Notes: a model not told the origin generated them from the letters alone. A stretch of 64,000 nucleotides of DNA from Methylococcaceae bacterium (GCA_030693065.1 JAUYBL010000010.1:186001-250000), one strand, 5' to 3'. Shown: positions 26,986 through 39,889, counted from the first letter of the stretch. Numbers and translations: made by a program.

Positions 26986-27603
26986 CTATTTTCTAGCCTC
27001 TATGAGCTTGATGATGTCACCGCTGTGTTTATCGATTCGCACCGAGTTAAAACCAGCGGCCTTAACGTTTTTAACGGTATTGCGATTGATGTTTGCCCCC
27101 ACCAAACCAACCACCAACGGATTGATAAAGTTCATTAATTTGGCGATAAGCGGCCGCGAGCTTAACACATGCTCTAGCAATAACACCTGCCCGCCTGGCT
27201 TACAGACTCGATGCAATTCTCTTAAACCCTTCAAAGGCGCTGGCACCGAACAAAACACACAAGTGGCAACCACCGTATCGAAACTATTATCGGCATAACA
27301 TAATGCTTGCACATCCATTTCAGCCAACTCGACAGACACCCCTTTGCGAGCACGATTGACTGAGGCTTGTTCGAGCATGGCCGGACTAAAATCAATCGCC
27401 GTAACTCTGGCGTCTTTCGGATAGTAATCAAAATTTTTACCCGTACCAACGCCGACCTCCAGAATGTGCGCCCCCTCTACTTTCGCCCACAAGCGCTTTC
27501 GCCAACTTTTAAACACCAAGCCTTCCATCATCGCCTCAATGCCGTCAAAGTAAGGAGCAAGCCGATCATAGCGTTTTTTAATACTGGCGCTGTCTGTTTT
27601 CAT
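26986..27603 (-). CDS. Class I SAM-dependent methyltransferase (UbiE/phospholipid-methylase-like)
   Basis: 205 residues with the Rossmann motifs ILEVGVGTGKNFDYYP (motif I), VTAIDFSPAML, FDTVVATCVFCSVPAPLKGL, and RVCKPGGQVLLLEHVLS. The latter resembles bacterial phosphatidylethanolamine N-methyltransferases (PmtA) and UbiE. No transmembrane segment. The substrate cannot be told from sequence; a lipid or quinone is the best guess. Confidence 0.8.
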   Translation of the reverse strand: MKTDSASIKKRYDRLAPYFDGIEAMMEGLVFKSWRKRLWAKVEGAHILEVGVGTGKNFDYYPKDARVTAIDFSPAMLEQASVNRARKGVSVELAEMDVQALCYADNSFDTVVATCVFCSVPAPLKGLRELHRVCKPGGQVLLLEHVLSSRPLIAKLMNFINPLVVGLVGANINRNTVKNVKAAGFNSVRIDKHSGDIIKLIEARK

Positions 27604-27791
27604 GAGCTTAAGGATACTGTATTAGGTGTGGCATATTACAGCGCCCACGTGACTTGCTTCAACCTCAAATAAAGTTTCGTTACAGCTGATTACCATCATT
27701 TAATATACTCAAAAGCTATCAACCCCTGTTTTATGCCATACTACGCGCCTTTTTTTAGACCTGACTTTTTAGATACTTGAGGAAATAATAC

Positions 27792-28295
27792 ATGACGGCA
27801 CTGGTTGGCATCATCATGGGCTCCACATCTGACTGGGACACCATGCGCTTTGCCGCAGACACCTTAACGCAACTGGGCATTGCTCATGAAGTTGAAGTTG
27901 TTTCCGCGCACCGCACTCCCGACAAACTATTTCAGTACGCAGAAGCCGCGGAAGCTAAAGGCCTGGAAGTCATTATCGCCGGTGCCGGCGGCGCGGCGCA
28001 TTTGCCGGGCATGACGGCAGCCAAAACAGCGGTGCCAGTATTAGGCGTACCCGTTCAATCAAAAGCGTTAAACGGCATGGATTCATTGTTATCAATCGTG
28101 CAAATGCCTGCCGGAATCCCTGTCGGCACACTGGCTATCGGCAAAGCCGGTGCCATTAATGCAGCCTTACTGGCAGCCGCCATCGTCAGCAACAAACACA
28201 GCCAATATCGCCCTGCTTTAAATGAATTCAGACAAAAACAGACCGATACAGTGCTAGCCAAACCAGATCCACGCATAGAAGAGGAAGAGTTATGA
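27792..28295 (+). CDS. purE: N5-carboxyaminoimidazole ribonucleotide mutase
   Basis: Converts N5-CAIR to CAIR in purine synthesis. 167 residues: [57 protein letters not shown] upstream. It overlaps purK by 4 bp. Confidence 0.98.
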   Translation: MTALVGIIMGSTSDWDTMRFAADTLTQLGIAHEVEVVSAHRTPDKLFQYAEAAEAKGLEVIIAGAGGAAHLPGMTAAKTAVPVLGVPVQSKALNGMDSLLSIVQMPAGIPVGTLAIGKAGAINAALLAAAIVSNKHSQYRPALNEFRQKQTDTVLAKPDPRIEEEEL

Positions 28296-29386
28296 AAGTT
28301 GGCATTTTAGGCGCGGGGCAACTGGCTCGCATGATTGCCTTGGCGGGTTATCCGTTGGGAGTGGAGTTCATCTTTCTTGATCCTTCCGTCGATGCTTGCG
28401 CCAATAAACTAGGTGAGCACCTATTAGGCGACTACAACGATCCTGACTTGTTGGCACAATTGACCGAACGCGCTGATGTTGTTACCTACGAGTTTGAAAA
28501 TGTACCCGCACAAACCGCCGAATTTCTGGCGACCCACACTCAAGTACATCCTGCGCCTAAGGCGTTGGCAGTATCTCAGGACCGGTTAGTTGAAAAAACT
28601 TTTTTTAACGACATTGGCATTCCTACCCCGGCTTATGCAGCAGTAAACAGCCTTGCCGATCTGGAACAAATCATGTCGGACATCGGTTATCCCGCCATCC
28701 TAAAAAGCCGCACCCAAGGTTACGACGGCAAAGGCCAATCAGTACTGAAATCGCCGGACGATTTGGCGGCAGCCTGGGAATTATTACAAGGTGTGCCAGC
28801 AATTGTTGAAGGCTTTGTGCCGTTCGACCGCGAAGTCTCTATTATCGCAGTGCGCAATGTCTCAGGCGCCATTGTGTTTTATCCATTATCCGAAAATGTC
28901 CATCGCGACGGCATCCTGCGAGTTGCCCAATGCTGCACCGACGACCCTATGCAAGCGCAAGCCGAAAGCTATGCGTCCCAACTATTAACAGAGCTGAATT
29001 ATGTCGGCGTACTGGCTCTGGAGTTATTTGAAGTTAACAGCAAACTGATTGCCAATGAATTTGCCCCGCGCGTTCACAACTCAGGGCACTGGACAATTGA
29101 AGGCGCTCAAACCAGTCAATTCGAAAATCATTTACGTGCAATTCTGGACTTGCCTTTAGGCTCAACCGCCCCGGTGGGTAAAGCAGCCATGGTCAATTTT
29201 ATCGGCGGCCTGCCGAGAACGGAAACCATCTTAGGCATCGATAATGCCCACTTACACCTTTACGACAAAGCCCCACGCAAAGGTCGTAAAGTTGCTCATG
29301 CAACGATTTGTGCGGACACTGATAAACAGTTAGCGAGCCTAATAGACCAGCTGAGCGCAATCGCCGACCAAGTGGATGATTCTTAA
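28292..29386 (+). CDS. purK: N5-carboxyaminoimidazole ribonucleotide synthase
   Basis: ATP-grasp enzyme that carboxylates AIR. 364 residues: N-terminal [47 protein letters not shown] and the ATP-grasp [16 protein letters not shown]. Translationally coupled to purE and convergent with radC, 3 bp apart. Confidence 0.98.
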   Translation: MKVGILGAGQLARMIALAGYPLGVEFIFLDPSVDACANKLGEHLLGDYNDPDLLAQLTERADVVTYEFENVPAQTAEFLATHTQVHPAPKALAVSQDRLVEKTFFNDIGIPTPAYAAVNSLADLEQIMSDIGYPAILKSRTQGYDGKGQSVLKSPDDLAAAWELLQGVPAIVEGFVPFDREVSIIAVRNVSGAIVFYPLSENVHRDGILRVAQCCTDDPMQAQAESYASQLLTELNYVGVLALELFEVNSKLIANEFAPRVHNSGHWTIEGAQTSQFENHLRAILDLPLGSTAPVGKAAMVNFIGGLPRTETILGIDNAHLHLYDKAPRKGRKVAHATICADTDKQLASLIDQLSAIADQVDDS

Positions 29387-29389
29387 GAT

Positions 29390-30064
29390 CTACAGCAACC
29401 CATGCTCAGCAAACGAGTACGGCTGGCCATCGCCGATAATAAAATGATCGAGTACCCGAATATCAAATAACGCCAGAGCTTGTTTGAGTTTATCGGTGAT
29501 GTGCCGGTCGGCTTGACTGGGTTCGGCGATGCCTGACGGATGGTTATGGGCGAAGATGACTGCAGCAGCATTATGCTGCAGGGCTTTTTTGACGACTTCT
29601 CTTGGATAAACACTGGCGCCGTCAATGGTGCCGCGAAAAAGCTCATCGAGTTGTATCACCCGGTGCTGGTTGTCCAAAAATAAACAGGCGAAGACTTCAT
29701 AACTGTATCCACGCAGTTGAGCACTAAGGTAGGCGCGAGTAATTTCAGGGCTGGTTAAAGCATTGCCGCGCTGTAAGACTTCTTTAAAATGCCGCCTGGC
29801 CATTTCCAATACAGCTTGAAGCTGAGTGTATTTAGCATCGCCTAAGCCGTTAGCTTGGCAAAAACGCTGCCGATCCGCATCCAACATGGATTTTAATGAA
29901 CCAAAGTCAGCAAGTAAGTCGCGCGCTAAATCCACGGCCGATTTGCCAGGCGTGCCGGTACGCAAAAAAATGGCCAGCAACTCCGCATCAGTTAACGCTG
30001 CCGGTCCTCGGAGCAACAACTTTTCTCTGGGGCGGTCTTCAGCCGCCCAGTCTTTAATCCCCAT
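29390..30064 (-). CDS. radC: RadC/JAB-domain protein
   Basis: 224 residues: an N-terminal helix-hairpin-helix-like region ([20 protein letters not shown]) and a JAB1/MPN metalloprotease-like domain with the zinc motif [16 protein letters not shown]. Role uncertain; often called a DNA-repair protein but not proven. Usual position beside coaBC, divergent from it by 104 bp. Confidence 0.95.
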   Translation of the reverse strand: MGIKDWAAEDRPREKLLLRGPAALTDAELLAIFLRTGTPGKSAVDLARDLLADFGSLKSMLDADRQRFCQANGLGDAKYTQLQAVLEMARRHFKEVLQRGNALTSPEITRAYLSAQLRGYSYEVFACLFLDNQHRVIQLDELFRGTIDGASVYPREVVKKALQHNAAAVIFAHNHPSGIAEPSQADRHITDKLKQALALFDIRVLDHFIIGDGQPYSFAEHGLL

Positions 30065-30168
30065 CTGCTTCCCCTCTTAGCGCGTTGGTTAAAACTAAAG
30101 CGTAGAAGAAATGCCCTATCCTTGCCATAATAGCCAGTCTTTTTGTACACACTGGGCCCATTTTATAA

Positions 30169-31377
30169 ATGGTTATAAATAAGCACATTCTATTGGCTGT
30201 AAGCGGCGGTATTGCTGCGTATAAATCGGCTGAACTGGTCAGATTGCTACGAAAAAATGGGGCTGAAGTGCGAGTAGTAATGACACAAGCGGCGACCCAA
30301 TTTGTTAGCACACTTACATTTCAAGCTTTATCAGGGCACGCTGTGCATACTGATATATTAAACGCCGAAGCCGAGCATGCGATGGACCATATTAGTCTGG
30401 CACGTTGGGCGGATGCCCTACTTATAGCGCCAGCTAGCGCCAACACTATTGCCAAATGCAGCCAAGGACTAGCCGATGATTTGCTATCCACGCTCTACCT
30501 TGCGGCAACTTGTCCGGTTTATGTTGCGCCGGCAATGAATCAAGCCATGTGGCATCATCCGGCTACCCAGGAAAACATAGCCAAACTAAAAAACCACGGT
30601 GTCATCGTCATCGGCCCTGAACCTGGCGAACAGGCCTGCGGAGAAACCGGTCTGGGCAGAATGTCCGAGCCTGCTATGATTTGTGAGCAGATTTTAGCCC
30701 CGAGCAACCCTCAGCATTTACGAGGGATAAACGTATTAATAAGCGCAGGCCCGACTCGCGAGCCACTGGATCCGGTACGTTATCTCACCAATCGAAGCTC
30801 AGGAAAAATGGGTTATGCCTTGGCCAATGCGGCGCTGCAAGCTGGCGCCAACGTTACTTTGGTAAGTGGACCGGTATCGCTGCCTGTACCTGCAGGTGTT
30901 GATCTGGTAAAAGTAGACACTGCAGCTCAAATGTTTCAAGCGATAATATCTCACGCTGAAGCACATGCTATTTATATCGGTACGGCTGCAGTGGCCGATT
31001 ACACGCCCATCGAAGTGCAGCCGGAAAAAATCAAAAAGCATGACCTTGAAATCAGCATCCGTTTAAAAAAGACTGAAGATATTTTGGCCGCCGTTGCCAA
31101 ATTGCCGCAGCGCCCTTTCACCGTTGGCTTTGCCGCCGAAACAGAAAATTTAGAGACCAATGCTATCGGCAAATTGACTAATAAAAACCTGGATATGATT
31201 GCCGCCAATTGGGTAGGGCATAATGCACAACATGGCGGCTTCGATAGCGAAGTTAACGCACTGCAATTATTTTGGAAAAGCGGACAAAAAAACCTAGCAC
31301 TAGCCGATAAACGGCTATTAGCAAAACAACTGATTGATGTCATCGCAGAGAGATTTAATGAAAAAAATACAGCTTAA
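30169..31377 (+). CDS. coaBC: Phosphopantothenoylcysteine decarboxylase / phosphopantothenate-cysteine ligase
   Basis: Two consecutive steps of coenzyme A synthesis. 402 residues. CoaC part: [50 protein letters not shown] with the active-site Cys. CoaB part from about 185: [20 protein letters not shown] then [10 protein letters not shown]. The 3' end overlaps dut by 20 bp. Confidence 0.97.
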   Translation: MVINKHILLAVSGGIAAYKSAELVRLLRKNGAEVRVVMTQAATQFVSTLTFQALSGHAVHTDILNAEAEHAMDHISLARWADALLIAPASANTIAKCSQGLADDLLSTLYLAATCPVYVAPAMNQAMWHHPATQENIAKLKNHGVIVIGPEPGEQACGETGLGRMSEPAMICEQILAPSNPQHLRGINVLISAGPTREPLDPVRYLTNRSSGKMGYALANAALQAGANVTLVSGPVSLPVPAGVDLVKVDTAAQMFQAIISHAEAHAIYIGTAAVADYTPIEVQPEKIKKHDLEISIRLKKTEDILAAVAKLPQRPFTVGFAAETENLETNAIGKLTNKNLDMIAANWVGHNAQHGGFDSEVNALQLFWKSGQKNLALADKRLLAKQLIDVIAERFNEKNTA

Positions 31378-31813
31378 AGTGTTGGATAAGCGCATTGGCA
31401 CCGAGTTTCCACTGCCGGATTATGCAACTGCCGGTGCTGCTGGCCTGGATTTGCGGGCCTGTTTAGATGCAGCGGTAGAATTACAACCCGGCGAGACTTT
31501 ATTGGTACCCACAGGATTAGCTATTCATATTGCCGATCATCAACTGGCGGCGGTACTACTGCCTCGTTCGGGATTAGGCCACAAGCACGGCATCGTGCTG
31601 GGCAACTTGGTTGGGCTGATTGATTCAGACTATCAGGGCCAAGTATTTGTCTCCGTATGGAATCGCGGCAACACAGCCTTCACCATTCAAATCGGCGAGC
31701 GAATTGCGCAAATGGTGTTCGTGCCGGTGGTACAAGTTGAGTTTGAGCAAGTCAGCGAATTTGATGAAAGCCTGCGCGGCACCGGCGGTTTTGGCCACAC
31801 CGGACGCCACTAA
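31358..31813 (+). CDS. dut: dUTP diphosphatase
   Basis: Hydrolyses dUTP to dUMP. About 151 residues with all five trimeric dUTPase motifs: [53 protein letters not shown], and [10 protein letters not shown]. Start chosen at 31358 ([10 protein letters not shown]) after GAGAGA, rather than 31334. It is embedded in the coaBC-dut-algC-argB block. Confidence 0.97.
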   Translation: MKKIQLKVLDKRIGTEFPLPDYATAGAAGLDLRACLDAAVELQPGETLLVPTGLAIHIADHQLAAVLLPRSGLGHKHGIVLGNLVGLIDSDYQGQVFVSVWNRGNTAFTIQIGERIAQMVFVPVVQVEFEQVSEFDESLRGTGGFGHTGRH

Positions 31814-31834
31814 ATCTACTATAAGGCACACACT

Positions 31835-34324
31835 ATGACGCGTATCTTTGCTTTTCTATCGGGTATTGCTGTTCTGATGATTCTAATTGTCGGCGCGGGT
31901 ATTTATTGGTTATCTTCCTCCGATGTCAGTCAAGCAAGACGTGATGCGGCAAACTCAGTCACCAAAGCCATTGCCTTGAGTCTTTCGGCTCAAATAGAAC
32001 TACGCAATAAAACCTTGGACAAAATGGCGCAAGATCCAGAAGTTTTAGCAGCCGTTTCCAGTGCCAATCCGGCTTTACTCGCCTCGGTAGCAGCAAAACT
32101 TGATCAGCATTTTCCCGATGTTTTAAAGATAAGACTGTTACTACCCGGCGTCAGCGAGTTAGATGAAAAAAGCCTACCGCGCATGGGCTATGCTGATTTG
32201 GATATGGTCAGGCAAACCTTTAGCAAACAACAACCTGCTGCCATACAAGGCGATGAGGGCACGGACCGACACTTAGCCATAGCCAGACAAATTAAACAAA
32301 ACAATCAAGTCGTCGGCGTCGTACTGGCCAGCCTTCGCTATGACTTTATTACGCAAATATTGCAAGCCGCTAATACCGATGCTGGGTATTTAGAATTAAA
32401 ACAAGCCAAGCTGGCGTTAGGAAGCAGCGGCAATCAAGCCCAGCAGTCCGATTTAATCCAACTGGCCGTACCCAATACCGACTGGGAGCTGCACTACAGC
32501 TATACCGAGAGCGGCAGTGTCGGCGATCTAGTCGCTATTTTAGGTATTATTTTTATTCCCAGCTTATTAGCTGTACTGGCTTTTTTTGCAGGGCATAGGA
32601 AGATTTCTGAATTACTGGAAGATGACTTAAGTAGCGTGCTTAAAGCATTTAAGGACATGATGAGCAACAAGCTACAAGGCAATTATCCTGTACGCCTCAA
32701 TGAAATGAATGCGGTTATTTCAACCTTGGTGCAATTCAAACGGGTATTGGACCACGACGAAAACGACACGTCCTTTTTAGTCAACGAAAGCGACGATGAT
32801 GATTTAGAGCTTTCAGGATTTTTTGATCAGCCTGACGACGTTTCATTTAGCAACCAACCCAGCAGTAACAATTACCATGTGTCAGAGTCCGACTTAGATC
32901 ACAACGAAGCTCTTGAATTAACAACTACCGACCCTGTTGTTACGACTGGTCGTAGCTCAGGCATTTACAGAGCTTATGATATTCGCGGTATTGTTGGTCA
33001 CACCTTAACTAAAGAAATTGTTTATGACATCGGCCGCGCCTTGGGTACCTCTGCCAGAGAGCACGGCTGTAAAACCATGGTAGTCGGTAGAGATGGCAGA
33101 ACATCCAGCCCAACATTTGCAGATTCGTTAGCCAAGGGCATTGCATCAGTGGGCTGTAATGTCCTGGATATTGGCATGGTACCTACGCCAGTGTTGTATT
33201 TTGTGACACAACATAGCGAAGGGCGTTCTGGCGTAATGGTCACTGGCAGTCATAATCCGGCCGAATACAATGGACTTAAGATGGTCATCAATGGCGAAAC
33301 TTTGGCCGGAGATCGCATCCAACAGCTTAAGCAGTGCATTGATCGACAAGCCTTTGCCGACGGCGGCCATGGCAACATTGACCATAACAGTCGCATCGTA
33401 AATGAATACATCGGCACCATCTCCGAAGATGTCCACATCGATCGCCCTATGCTGGTGGTGCTGGATTGTGGCAATGGCGTTGCCGGCGAGTTGGGCCCGG
33501 TATTATTAAGAACGCTGGGCTGCGAAGTGGTAGAGCTATTTTGTGAGGTCGACGGTAGCTTCCCGAATCATCATCCCGACCCTAGCAGACCGGAAAATCT
33601 GGCTGAATTAATCAGTGCAGTAAAACACTACAACGCCGATATTGGACTTGCCTTTGACGGCGATGGCGATCGTTTAGGAGTAGTTGATTCACATGGCAAA
33701 ATTATTTGGCCTGATCGACAAATGATGCTATTTGCCAAAGATGTACTTGCCGGCAAACCAGGGTCAGAAATCATTTTTGATGTCAAATGCTCCCGCCATT
33801 TGCCTGAACAAATCAAAAAATTCGGCGGCAGGCCTTTAATGTGGAAAACCGGGCATTCCTTTATGAAAGCCAAAATCAAAGAAACCGGGGCTAAATTGGC
33901 CGGTGAAATGAGTGGCCATATTTTCTTTAATGACCGCTGGTTTGGCTTCGATGATGCTTTATATGCTGCAGCACGCCTAGTCGAGATTTTGTCCCGCGAC
34001 ACTCGCAACAGTGCTGATATTTTTGCCGGTTTCCCAGACAGCATTAATACCCCGGAACTAACGGTGTTACTCACTGAAGGCGAAAACTTTAAATTTATAG
34101 AAAACATGTTCGCCAAAGCCCATTTTAGTGATGGCAAGATTACCAACATCGATGGCATGCGGGTCGACTTTGCTAATGGCTGGGGCTTGGTCAGAGCTTC
34201 AAACACAACACCATCACTGGTCATGCGTTTTGAAGCTGATTCCAACGAGGCCATGCAAGACATACAAAATCAATTCAGGCAATTGATGAAACAAATCAAA
34301 CCAAATATTAACTTACCTTTTTAA
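31835..34324 (+). CDS. algC: Phosphomannomutase/phosphoglucomutase with membrane-anchored N-terminal domain
   Basis: 829 residues, nearly twice a plain AlgC. The N-terminal ~380 residues hold a transmembrane helix (FLSGIAVLMILIVGAGIYWL), an extracytoplasmic domain of about 190 residues, a second helix (LVAILGIIFIPSLLAVLAFF) and an acidic linker. The mutase follows from SGIYRAYDIRGIVG: phosphoserine loop MVTGSHNPAEYNGLKM, metal site FDGDGDRLGVVD, sugar loop GEMSGHIFF. It makes mannose-1-P or glucose-1-P for exopolysaccharide, LPS or storage. Long AlgC forms are known in this dut-algC-argB context. The sensor-like N-terminus has no assigned ligand. Confidence 0.93.
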   Translation: MTRIFAFLSGIAVLMILIVGAGIYWLSSSDVSQARRDAANSVTKAIALSLSAQIELRNKTLDKMAQDPEVLAAVSSANPALLASVAAKLDQHFPDVLKIRLLLPGVSELDEKSLPRMGYADLDMVRQTFSKQQPAAIQGDEGTDRHLAIARQIKQNNQVVGVVLASLRYDFITQILQAANTDAGYLELKQAKLALGSSGNQAQQSDLIQLAVPNTDWELHYSYTESGSVGDLVAILGIIFIPSLLAVLAFFAGHRKISELLEDDLSSVLKAFKDMMSNKLQGNYPVRLNEMNAVISTLVQFKRVLDHDENDTSFLVNESDDDDLELSGFFDQPDDVSFSNQPSSNNYHVSESDLDHNEALELTTTDPVVTTGRSSGIYRAYDIRGIVGHTLTKEIVYDIGRALGTSAREHGCKTMVVGRDGRTSSPTFADSLAKGIASVGCNVLDIGMVPTPVLYFVTQHSEGRSGVMVTGSHNPAEYNGLKMVINGETLAGDRIQQLKQCIDRQAFADGGHGNIDHNSRIVNEYIGTISEDVHIDRPMLVVLDCGNGVAGELGPVLLRTLGCEVVELFCEVDGSFPNHHPDPSRPENLAELISAVKHYNADIGLAFDGDGDRLGVVDSHGKIIWPDRQMMLFAKDVLAGKPGSEIIFDVKCSRHLPEQIKKFGGRPLMWKTGHSFMKAKIKETGAKLAGEMSGHIFFNDRWFGFDDALYAAARLVEILSRDTRNSADIFAGFPDSINTPELTVLLTEGENFKFIENMFAKAHFSDGKITNIDGMRVDFANGWGLVRASNTTPSLVMRFEADSNEAMQDIQNQFRQLMKQIKPNINLPF

Positions 34325-34336
34325 TTCCAACATTAA

Positions 34337-36229
<1,893 letters not shown>

Positions 36230-36348
36230 CAGTTAAATACTCAATGAAATATCAGTGTTGTGCATATTGTAGCGATAGTATCAATATATTGATATTGATG
36301 AGTTTTCAGTGCTTTCGACCCAAAGCCCGAAAATTTTTAGAGCGCTTC

Positions 36349-36651
36349 TTATAACGAAAAGCCAAATTGCAAAGGTGCCGGGAGTGTCGGCAGTTTTTGT
36401 GGTGCTGAAACAGCCACTCTTTTTTCTCGGCCTGAATCCCCTGATAACAACTTACAGGCCGATGGGCTTACTCCAAATTCGCCAGCGATAAACTTAAGCA
36501 CATGCTGATTAGCTTTGCCATCTATAGGCGGCGCTTTAATGCGTAACTTTAAGCGCTCCCCATGCAACCCACACCATTCATCTTTACTGGCTTTGGGTTG
36601 AATATGGAGACTCAGCACCAACACTTTCTCGTCGTAGATATACCAATTCAT
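36349..36651 (-). CDS. yggU: DUF167 / YggU family protein
   Basis: 100 residues. Family core LSLHIQPKASKDEWCGL, RLKLRIKAPPIDGKANQHVL and LLSGDSGREKRVAV. Function unknown, widely conserved. It lies 6 bp after yggT in the proC-yggT-yggU group common in gammaproteobacteria. Confidence 0.93.
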   Translation of the reverse strand: MNWYIYDEKVLVLSLHIQPKASKDEWCGLHGERLKLRIKAPPIDGKANQHVLKFIAGEFGVSPSACKLLSGDSGREKRVAVSAPQKLPTLPAPLQFGFSL

Positions 36652-36657
36652 TCAGGA

Positions 36658-37233
36658 TTAGCTAATCAAACTCGCCAATTGATGTAAAGGCGGCAACAGC
36701 ACCATTTTCGCCAACTGCAACAACATCAACACCGCTAACGGCGACAAATCAATACCGCCCAGATCCGGAATGATTTTACGGCAGGTGTTTAATAGTGGTT
36801 CAGTCAAGCTAACCAAAATTGACGATGCCGCATGAAAGCTGCCGGGATTGATCCAGCTAAGTATCGCTCTGGCAAAAACTGCGTAAATAAACACATTGAT
36901 CAGCAGCTCAATCAATTGAGTGATTGATGAAATAGCCAACGCACCAATGCCCACAGATGCGCCTATAAGCAACCGTATGGATAAATCGTCCAGCATCTGA
37001 ATTGCTAACATCAACACCAGCGACGACGTATCAATTTTGCCAATCGCAGGTATAAACCGGCGCAGTAACTTCAGCGGTGGATGCGTTACTTTCACCAGAA
37101 ATTGCGAGATGGGATTATAAAAATCCGCACGTGACCACTGCAGTAAAAAGCGCAGCATTACTGCCAAAATATACAGAGAAATAACAGTATCAATGATGAA
37201 AATGACTGGATCAGTCATGTAGGATGAGCCCAT
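36658..37233 (-). CDS. yggT: YggT family membrane protein
   Basis: 191 residues with two similar YggT halves, each having two hydrophobic helices and a KVTHPPLKLLRRFIP-like / SLTEPLLNTCRKIIPDLGG motif. Start 37233 is preceded by GGAG at 8 bases and abuts the proC stop. Inner membrane; role unclear, linked to cell-envelope and turgor functions in other bacteria. Confidence 0.92.
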   Translation of the reverse strand: MGSSYMTDPVIFIIDTVISLYILAVMLRFLLQWSRADFYNPISQFLVKVTHPPLKLLRRFIPAIGKIDTSSLVLMLAIQMLDDLSIRLLIGASVGIGALAISSITQLIELLINVFIYAVFARAILSWINPGSFHAASSILVSLTEPLLNTCRKIIPDLGGIDLSPLAVLMLLQLAKMVLLPPLHQLASLIS

Positions 37234-38060
37234 TATAAAGTCTCCGCTTGTTTGGACATTTCAATAGAGCGATCTCTCGCTGCGTGTAAAGCTTTGGCTA
37301 CCAACTCAGTAAATCCGCCTTGTTCGAAGATTTCAATAGCGCGCTGTGTGGTGCCACCCGGTGAAGTGACCCGCTGCCGCAATTGTGCTGGAGACTCGCT
37401 TGATTCCAACGCAATTTTGGCCGCACCCAAGGCTGTTTGTTGTACCAACAAACGTGCCGTTTGTTCAGTCAAGCCTAATTGCACTGCGGCGTTTTCCATC
37501 GCTTCCATCAACAAGAAGAAGTAAGCCGGACCGCTACCGGATACCGCGGTCACTGCATCCAATTCACTTTCTTGCTCGACCCATAAAGCAAGGCCAACAG
37601 CCCGCAAGATATTTTCGGCAAGATCGCGTTGCTCTGTCGTCACCTGATCATTGGCATGCAAAGCAGTTGCGCCCGTCAACACCAATGCAGGTGTATTGGG
37701 CATGCAACGCACAATGGCGACATCGTTGCCTAGCCAGCGAGTCAGACTGTTTTGACTAATACCGGCAGCAATAGATACCACCAAAGACTGTTTTTGCTGA
37801 ATTAACGGTGCTATGTGCTTAGCAACATCAGCCAAATTCTGCGGTTTAACTGCTAATACCACGACATCAACGGCGTTTACCAACTCGTCATTATTGACGG
37901 TACTATTAATACCCAAATTTTCAGACAGCGCCGATACCACATCGGCATTTATATCCGATACCCAAAGCGAATGTGCCGCATGACCACTGACAATTAGGCC
38001 ATTGATCAAACTTGACGCCATGTTGCCACCGCCAATAAAACCTATTTTCTTTATTTTCAT
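37233..38060 (-). CDS. proC: Pyrroline-5-carboxylate reductase
   Basis: Last step of proline synthesis, NAD(P)H-dependent. 275 residues: KIGFIGGGNMASSLINGL, VVLAVKPQNLADV, VRCMPNTPALV, and AVSGSGPAYFFLLMEA. The yggS gene usually found upstream is missing here; a divergent radical SAM gene lies there instead. Confidence 0.97.
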   Translation of the reverse strand: MKIKKIGFIGGGNMASSLINGLIVSGHAAHSLWVSDINADVVSALSENLGINSTVNNDELVNAVDVVVLAVKPQNLADVAKHIAPLIQQKQSLVVSIAAGISQNSLTRWLGNDVAIVRCMPNTPALVLTGATALHANDQVTTEQRDLAENILRAVGLALWVEQESELDAVTAVSGSGPAYFFLLMEAMENAAVQLGLTEQTARLLVQQTALGAAKIALESSESPAQLRQRVTSPGGTTQRAIEIFEQGGFTELVAKALHAARDRSIEMSKQAETL

Positions 38061-38186
38061 GAGTCCACTGTGTAATGGTTGAATGATTTATACATTTTAA
38101 CCTATATGGTGACCAAGCCATAAAACACAAGGCAAATGGCTGCAACAAGCTGTGCTACAGTAGCGCCGTTAACAAAATCGACGCCT

Positions 38187-39179
38187 ATGATTGATACCAT
38201 TTATATTGAAGAAAACATCCGACAACACCCCAGAGTTCTCGAAATTCTGGCTCGATTCCCAAATGCAAGACAGATTTACTGCGGACGTTATGGCGAAGTA
38301 TTCAACCCTAAAGCACAAAATTTTCGCCTGCAAAAACAACAGCCCGCGTTAATTTTGGCGGAAAAATATCGCCACTTCGCATTACCTGCCCCAAGCGGCT
38401 ACGGCATTGGTGCCACCAACAATTACTATTTTTCGCACATGCTTAACTGCCTGTACGACTGCCGGTATTGTTTTTTACAAGGCATGTATCAATCTGCCCA
38501 TTATGTGTTGTTCGTCAACTACGAAGATTTCCAAACTGAAATCAAACAGTTGTGCGAGCAAACACCCAATGAACCCGTGCATTTTTTCTCCGGCTACGAT
38601 TGCGATAGCCTGGCCTTGGAGCCAGTCACGCATTTTGCGCAAAGCTTTTTACCGTTTTTTGCCGAACAGCCCAACGCTTGGGTAGAATTGCGCACTAAAA
38701 GCACACAAATCCGCAGCTTGCTGGATATTACCCCACTTCCCCGTTGCATCGTCGCTTTCAGCCTGTCTCCTGAGGATCTTGCGCAAAAACTCGAACACAA
38801 AGCCCCGCCCCTGGCTCGCCGCTTAGAAGCTATGGCTAAATTACAGGCACAAGGCTGGCAGATTGGTCTGCGTTTTGATCCTTTGCTTTATCAAACCGGT
38901 TTTCAACAAACTTACCGGGAGTTTTTTGAACAGGTATTTGCGGTTATTGATCCGGCTAAATTACATTCGGTAAGCTTGGGTACCTTTCGTTTGCCGGAAA
39001 ATTATTTCAAAAAAATGCACAAGCTGTACCCGGAAGAAAAGCTGTTTGCAGGTCCAATGACCAATCAAAAAGGCATGATGTCCTATCCGCAAACATTAGA
39101 ACGCGATCTAATGGACTATTGCACCGAACAATTATTACGCTACATTCCAGCACCCACATTGTTCCCATGCACACTGTAA
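38187..39179 (+). CDS. Spore photoproduct lyase-like radical SAM protein
   Basis: 330 residues from MIDTIYIEEN (38187; a longer frame starts at 38136 but lacks family support). The radical SAM cluster motif C-x3-C-x2-C is LNCLYDCRYCFLQG, within a family context SHMLNC. Also FSGYDCDSLALEPV and VELRTKST, typical of the SPL family. In non-sporulating bacteria such SplB-like (SplG) proteins are of unknown role, perhaps DNA photolesion repair. It overlaps the SDR gene by 13 bp, implying co-translation. Confidence 0.88.
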   Translation: MIDTIYIEENIRQHPRVLEILARFPNARQIYCGRYGEVFNPKAQNFRLQKQQPALILAEKYRHFALPAPSGYGIGATNNYYFSHMLNCLYDCRYCFLQGMYQSAHYVLFVNYEDFQTEIKQLCEQTPNEPVHFFSGYDCDSLALEPVTHFAQSFLPFFAEQPNAWVELRTKSTQIRSLLDITPLPRCIVAFSLSPEDLAQKLEHKAPPLARRLEAMAKLQAQGWQIGLRFDPLLYQTGFQQTYREFFEQVFAVIDPAKLHSVSLGTFRLPENYFKKMHKLYPEEKLFAGPMTNQKGMMSYPQTLERDLMDYCTEQLLRYIPAPTLFPCTL

Positions 39180-39889
39180 AACGAACGATATTAGTCACCG
39201 GCGCCAGTTCCGGCATCGGCCGCGCGATTGCCAGACAACTATTGCAACTCGGCCATCATGTATTGGGGGTATCTCGCGATGTCAGCAAATTTACCAAGTC
39301 GCTAAGCAACTTCAGCCCGATACAACTGGATTTGTCCGCACTCGACCAGTTACCCAAACAACTCAAACAACTGCAAAGCGACTTTCCAAATATCGATGCA
39401 GTGGTATTTTCTGCCGGTATCGGCCAGTTTGGCGGTTTGGAGGAATTTTCTTACCCGCAAATTGAACAACTACTCACCATCAACTTTACCAGTTCGGCAT
39501 TTATAACCCGCGCCTTGCTACCCGCGTTAAAACGCAAAGCCCACAGCGATTTAATTTTCATCGGCTCAGAAGCCGCACTCAAAGGCAGCCGAAAAGGTGC
39601 GCTGTATTGCGCCAGCAAATTTGCCGTGCGCGGCTTTACCCAAGCGCTACGGGAAGAATGCGCTAAAAGTAACGTTCGGGTGTGTTTAATCAATCCCGGC
39701 ATGGTGAAAACGCCGTTTTTTGATGACTTGGGATTTGAGCCGGGTGACGATGAAAGCCAGTTTATTCTGCCGGAAGATGTGGCCGAGGCGGTGTGCTATG
39801 TACTCAGCAGTCGGCCGAAAATCGTCATTGACGAGATTAATTTAAGTCCGTTGAATAGAGTTGTGAAGTTTAAAAAAAAGTTGATTTAA
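39167..39889 (+). CDS. Short-chain dehydrogenase/reductase (SDR)
   Basis: About 240 residues from MHTVKRTILV. NAD(P)-binding TGASSGIGRAIA, FSAGIGQFGG (the NAG-like motif) and the catalytic YCASK (Y-x3-K) preceded by IFIGSEAALKGS. Substrate unknown. A diverged second copy of its last 32 codons lies at 42454, at the far edge of the following island, directly before the K+ channel gene. So SDR and channel genes were probably adjacent before the island arrived. Confidence 0.93.
   Translation: MHTVKRTILVTGASSGIGRAIARQLLQLGHHVLGVSRDVSKFTKSLSNFSPIQLDLSALDQLPKQLKQLQSDFPNIDAVVFSAGIGQFGGLEEFSYPQIEQLLTINFTSSAFITRALLPALKRKAHSDLIFIGSEAALKGSRKGALYCASKFAVRGFTQALREECAKSNVRVCLINPGMVKTPFFDDLGFEPGDDESQFILPEDVAEAVCYVLSSRPKIVIDEINLSPLNRVVKFKKKLI

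Noticed and set aside
33628..34263. 211-residue open frame opposite to algC
   Set aside because: Antisense to conserved mutase motifs and without recognisable domains; a shadow frame.
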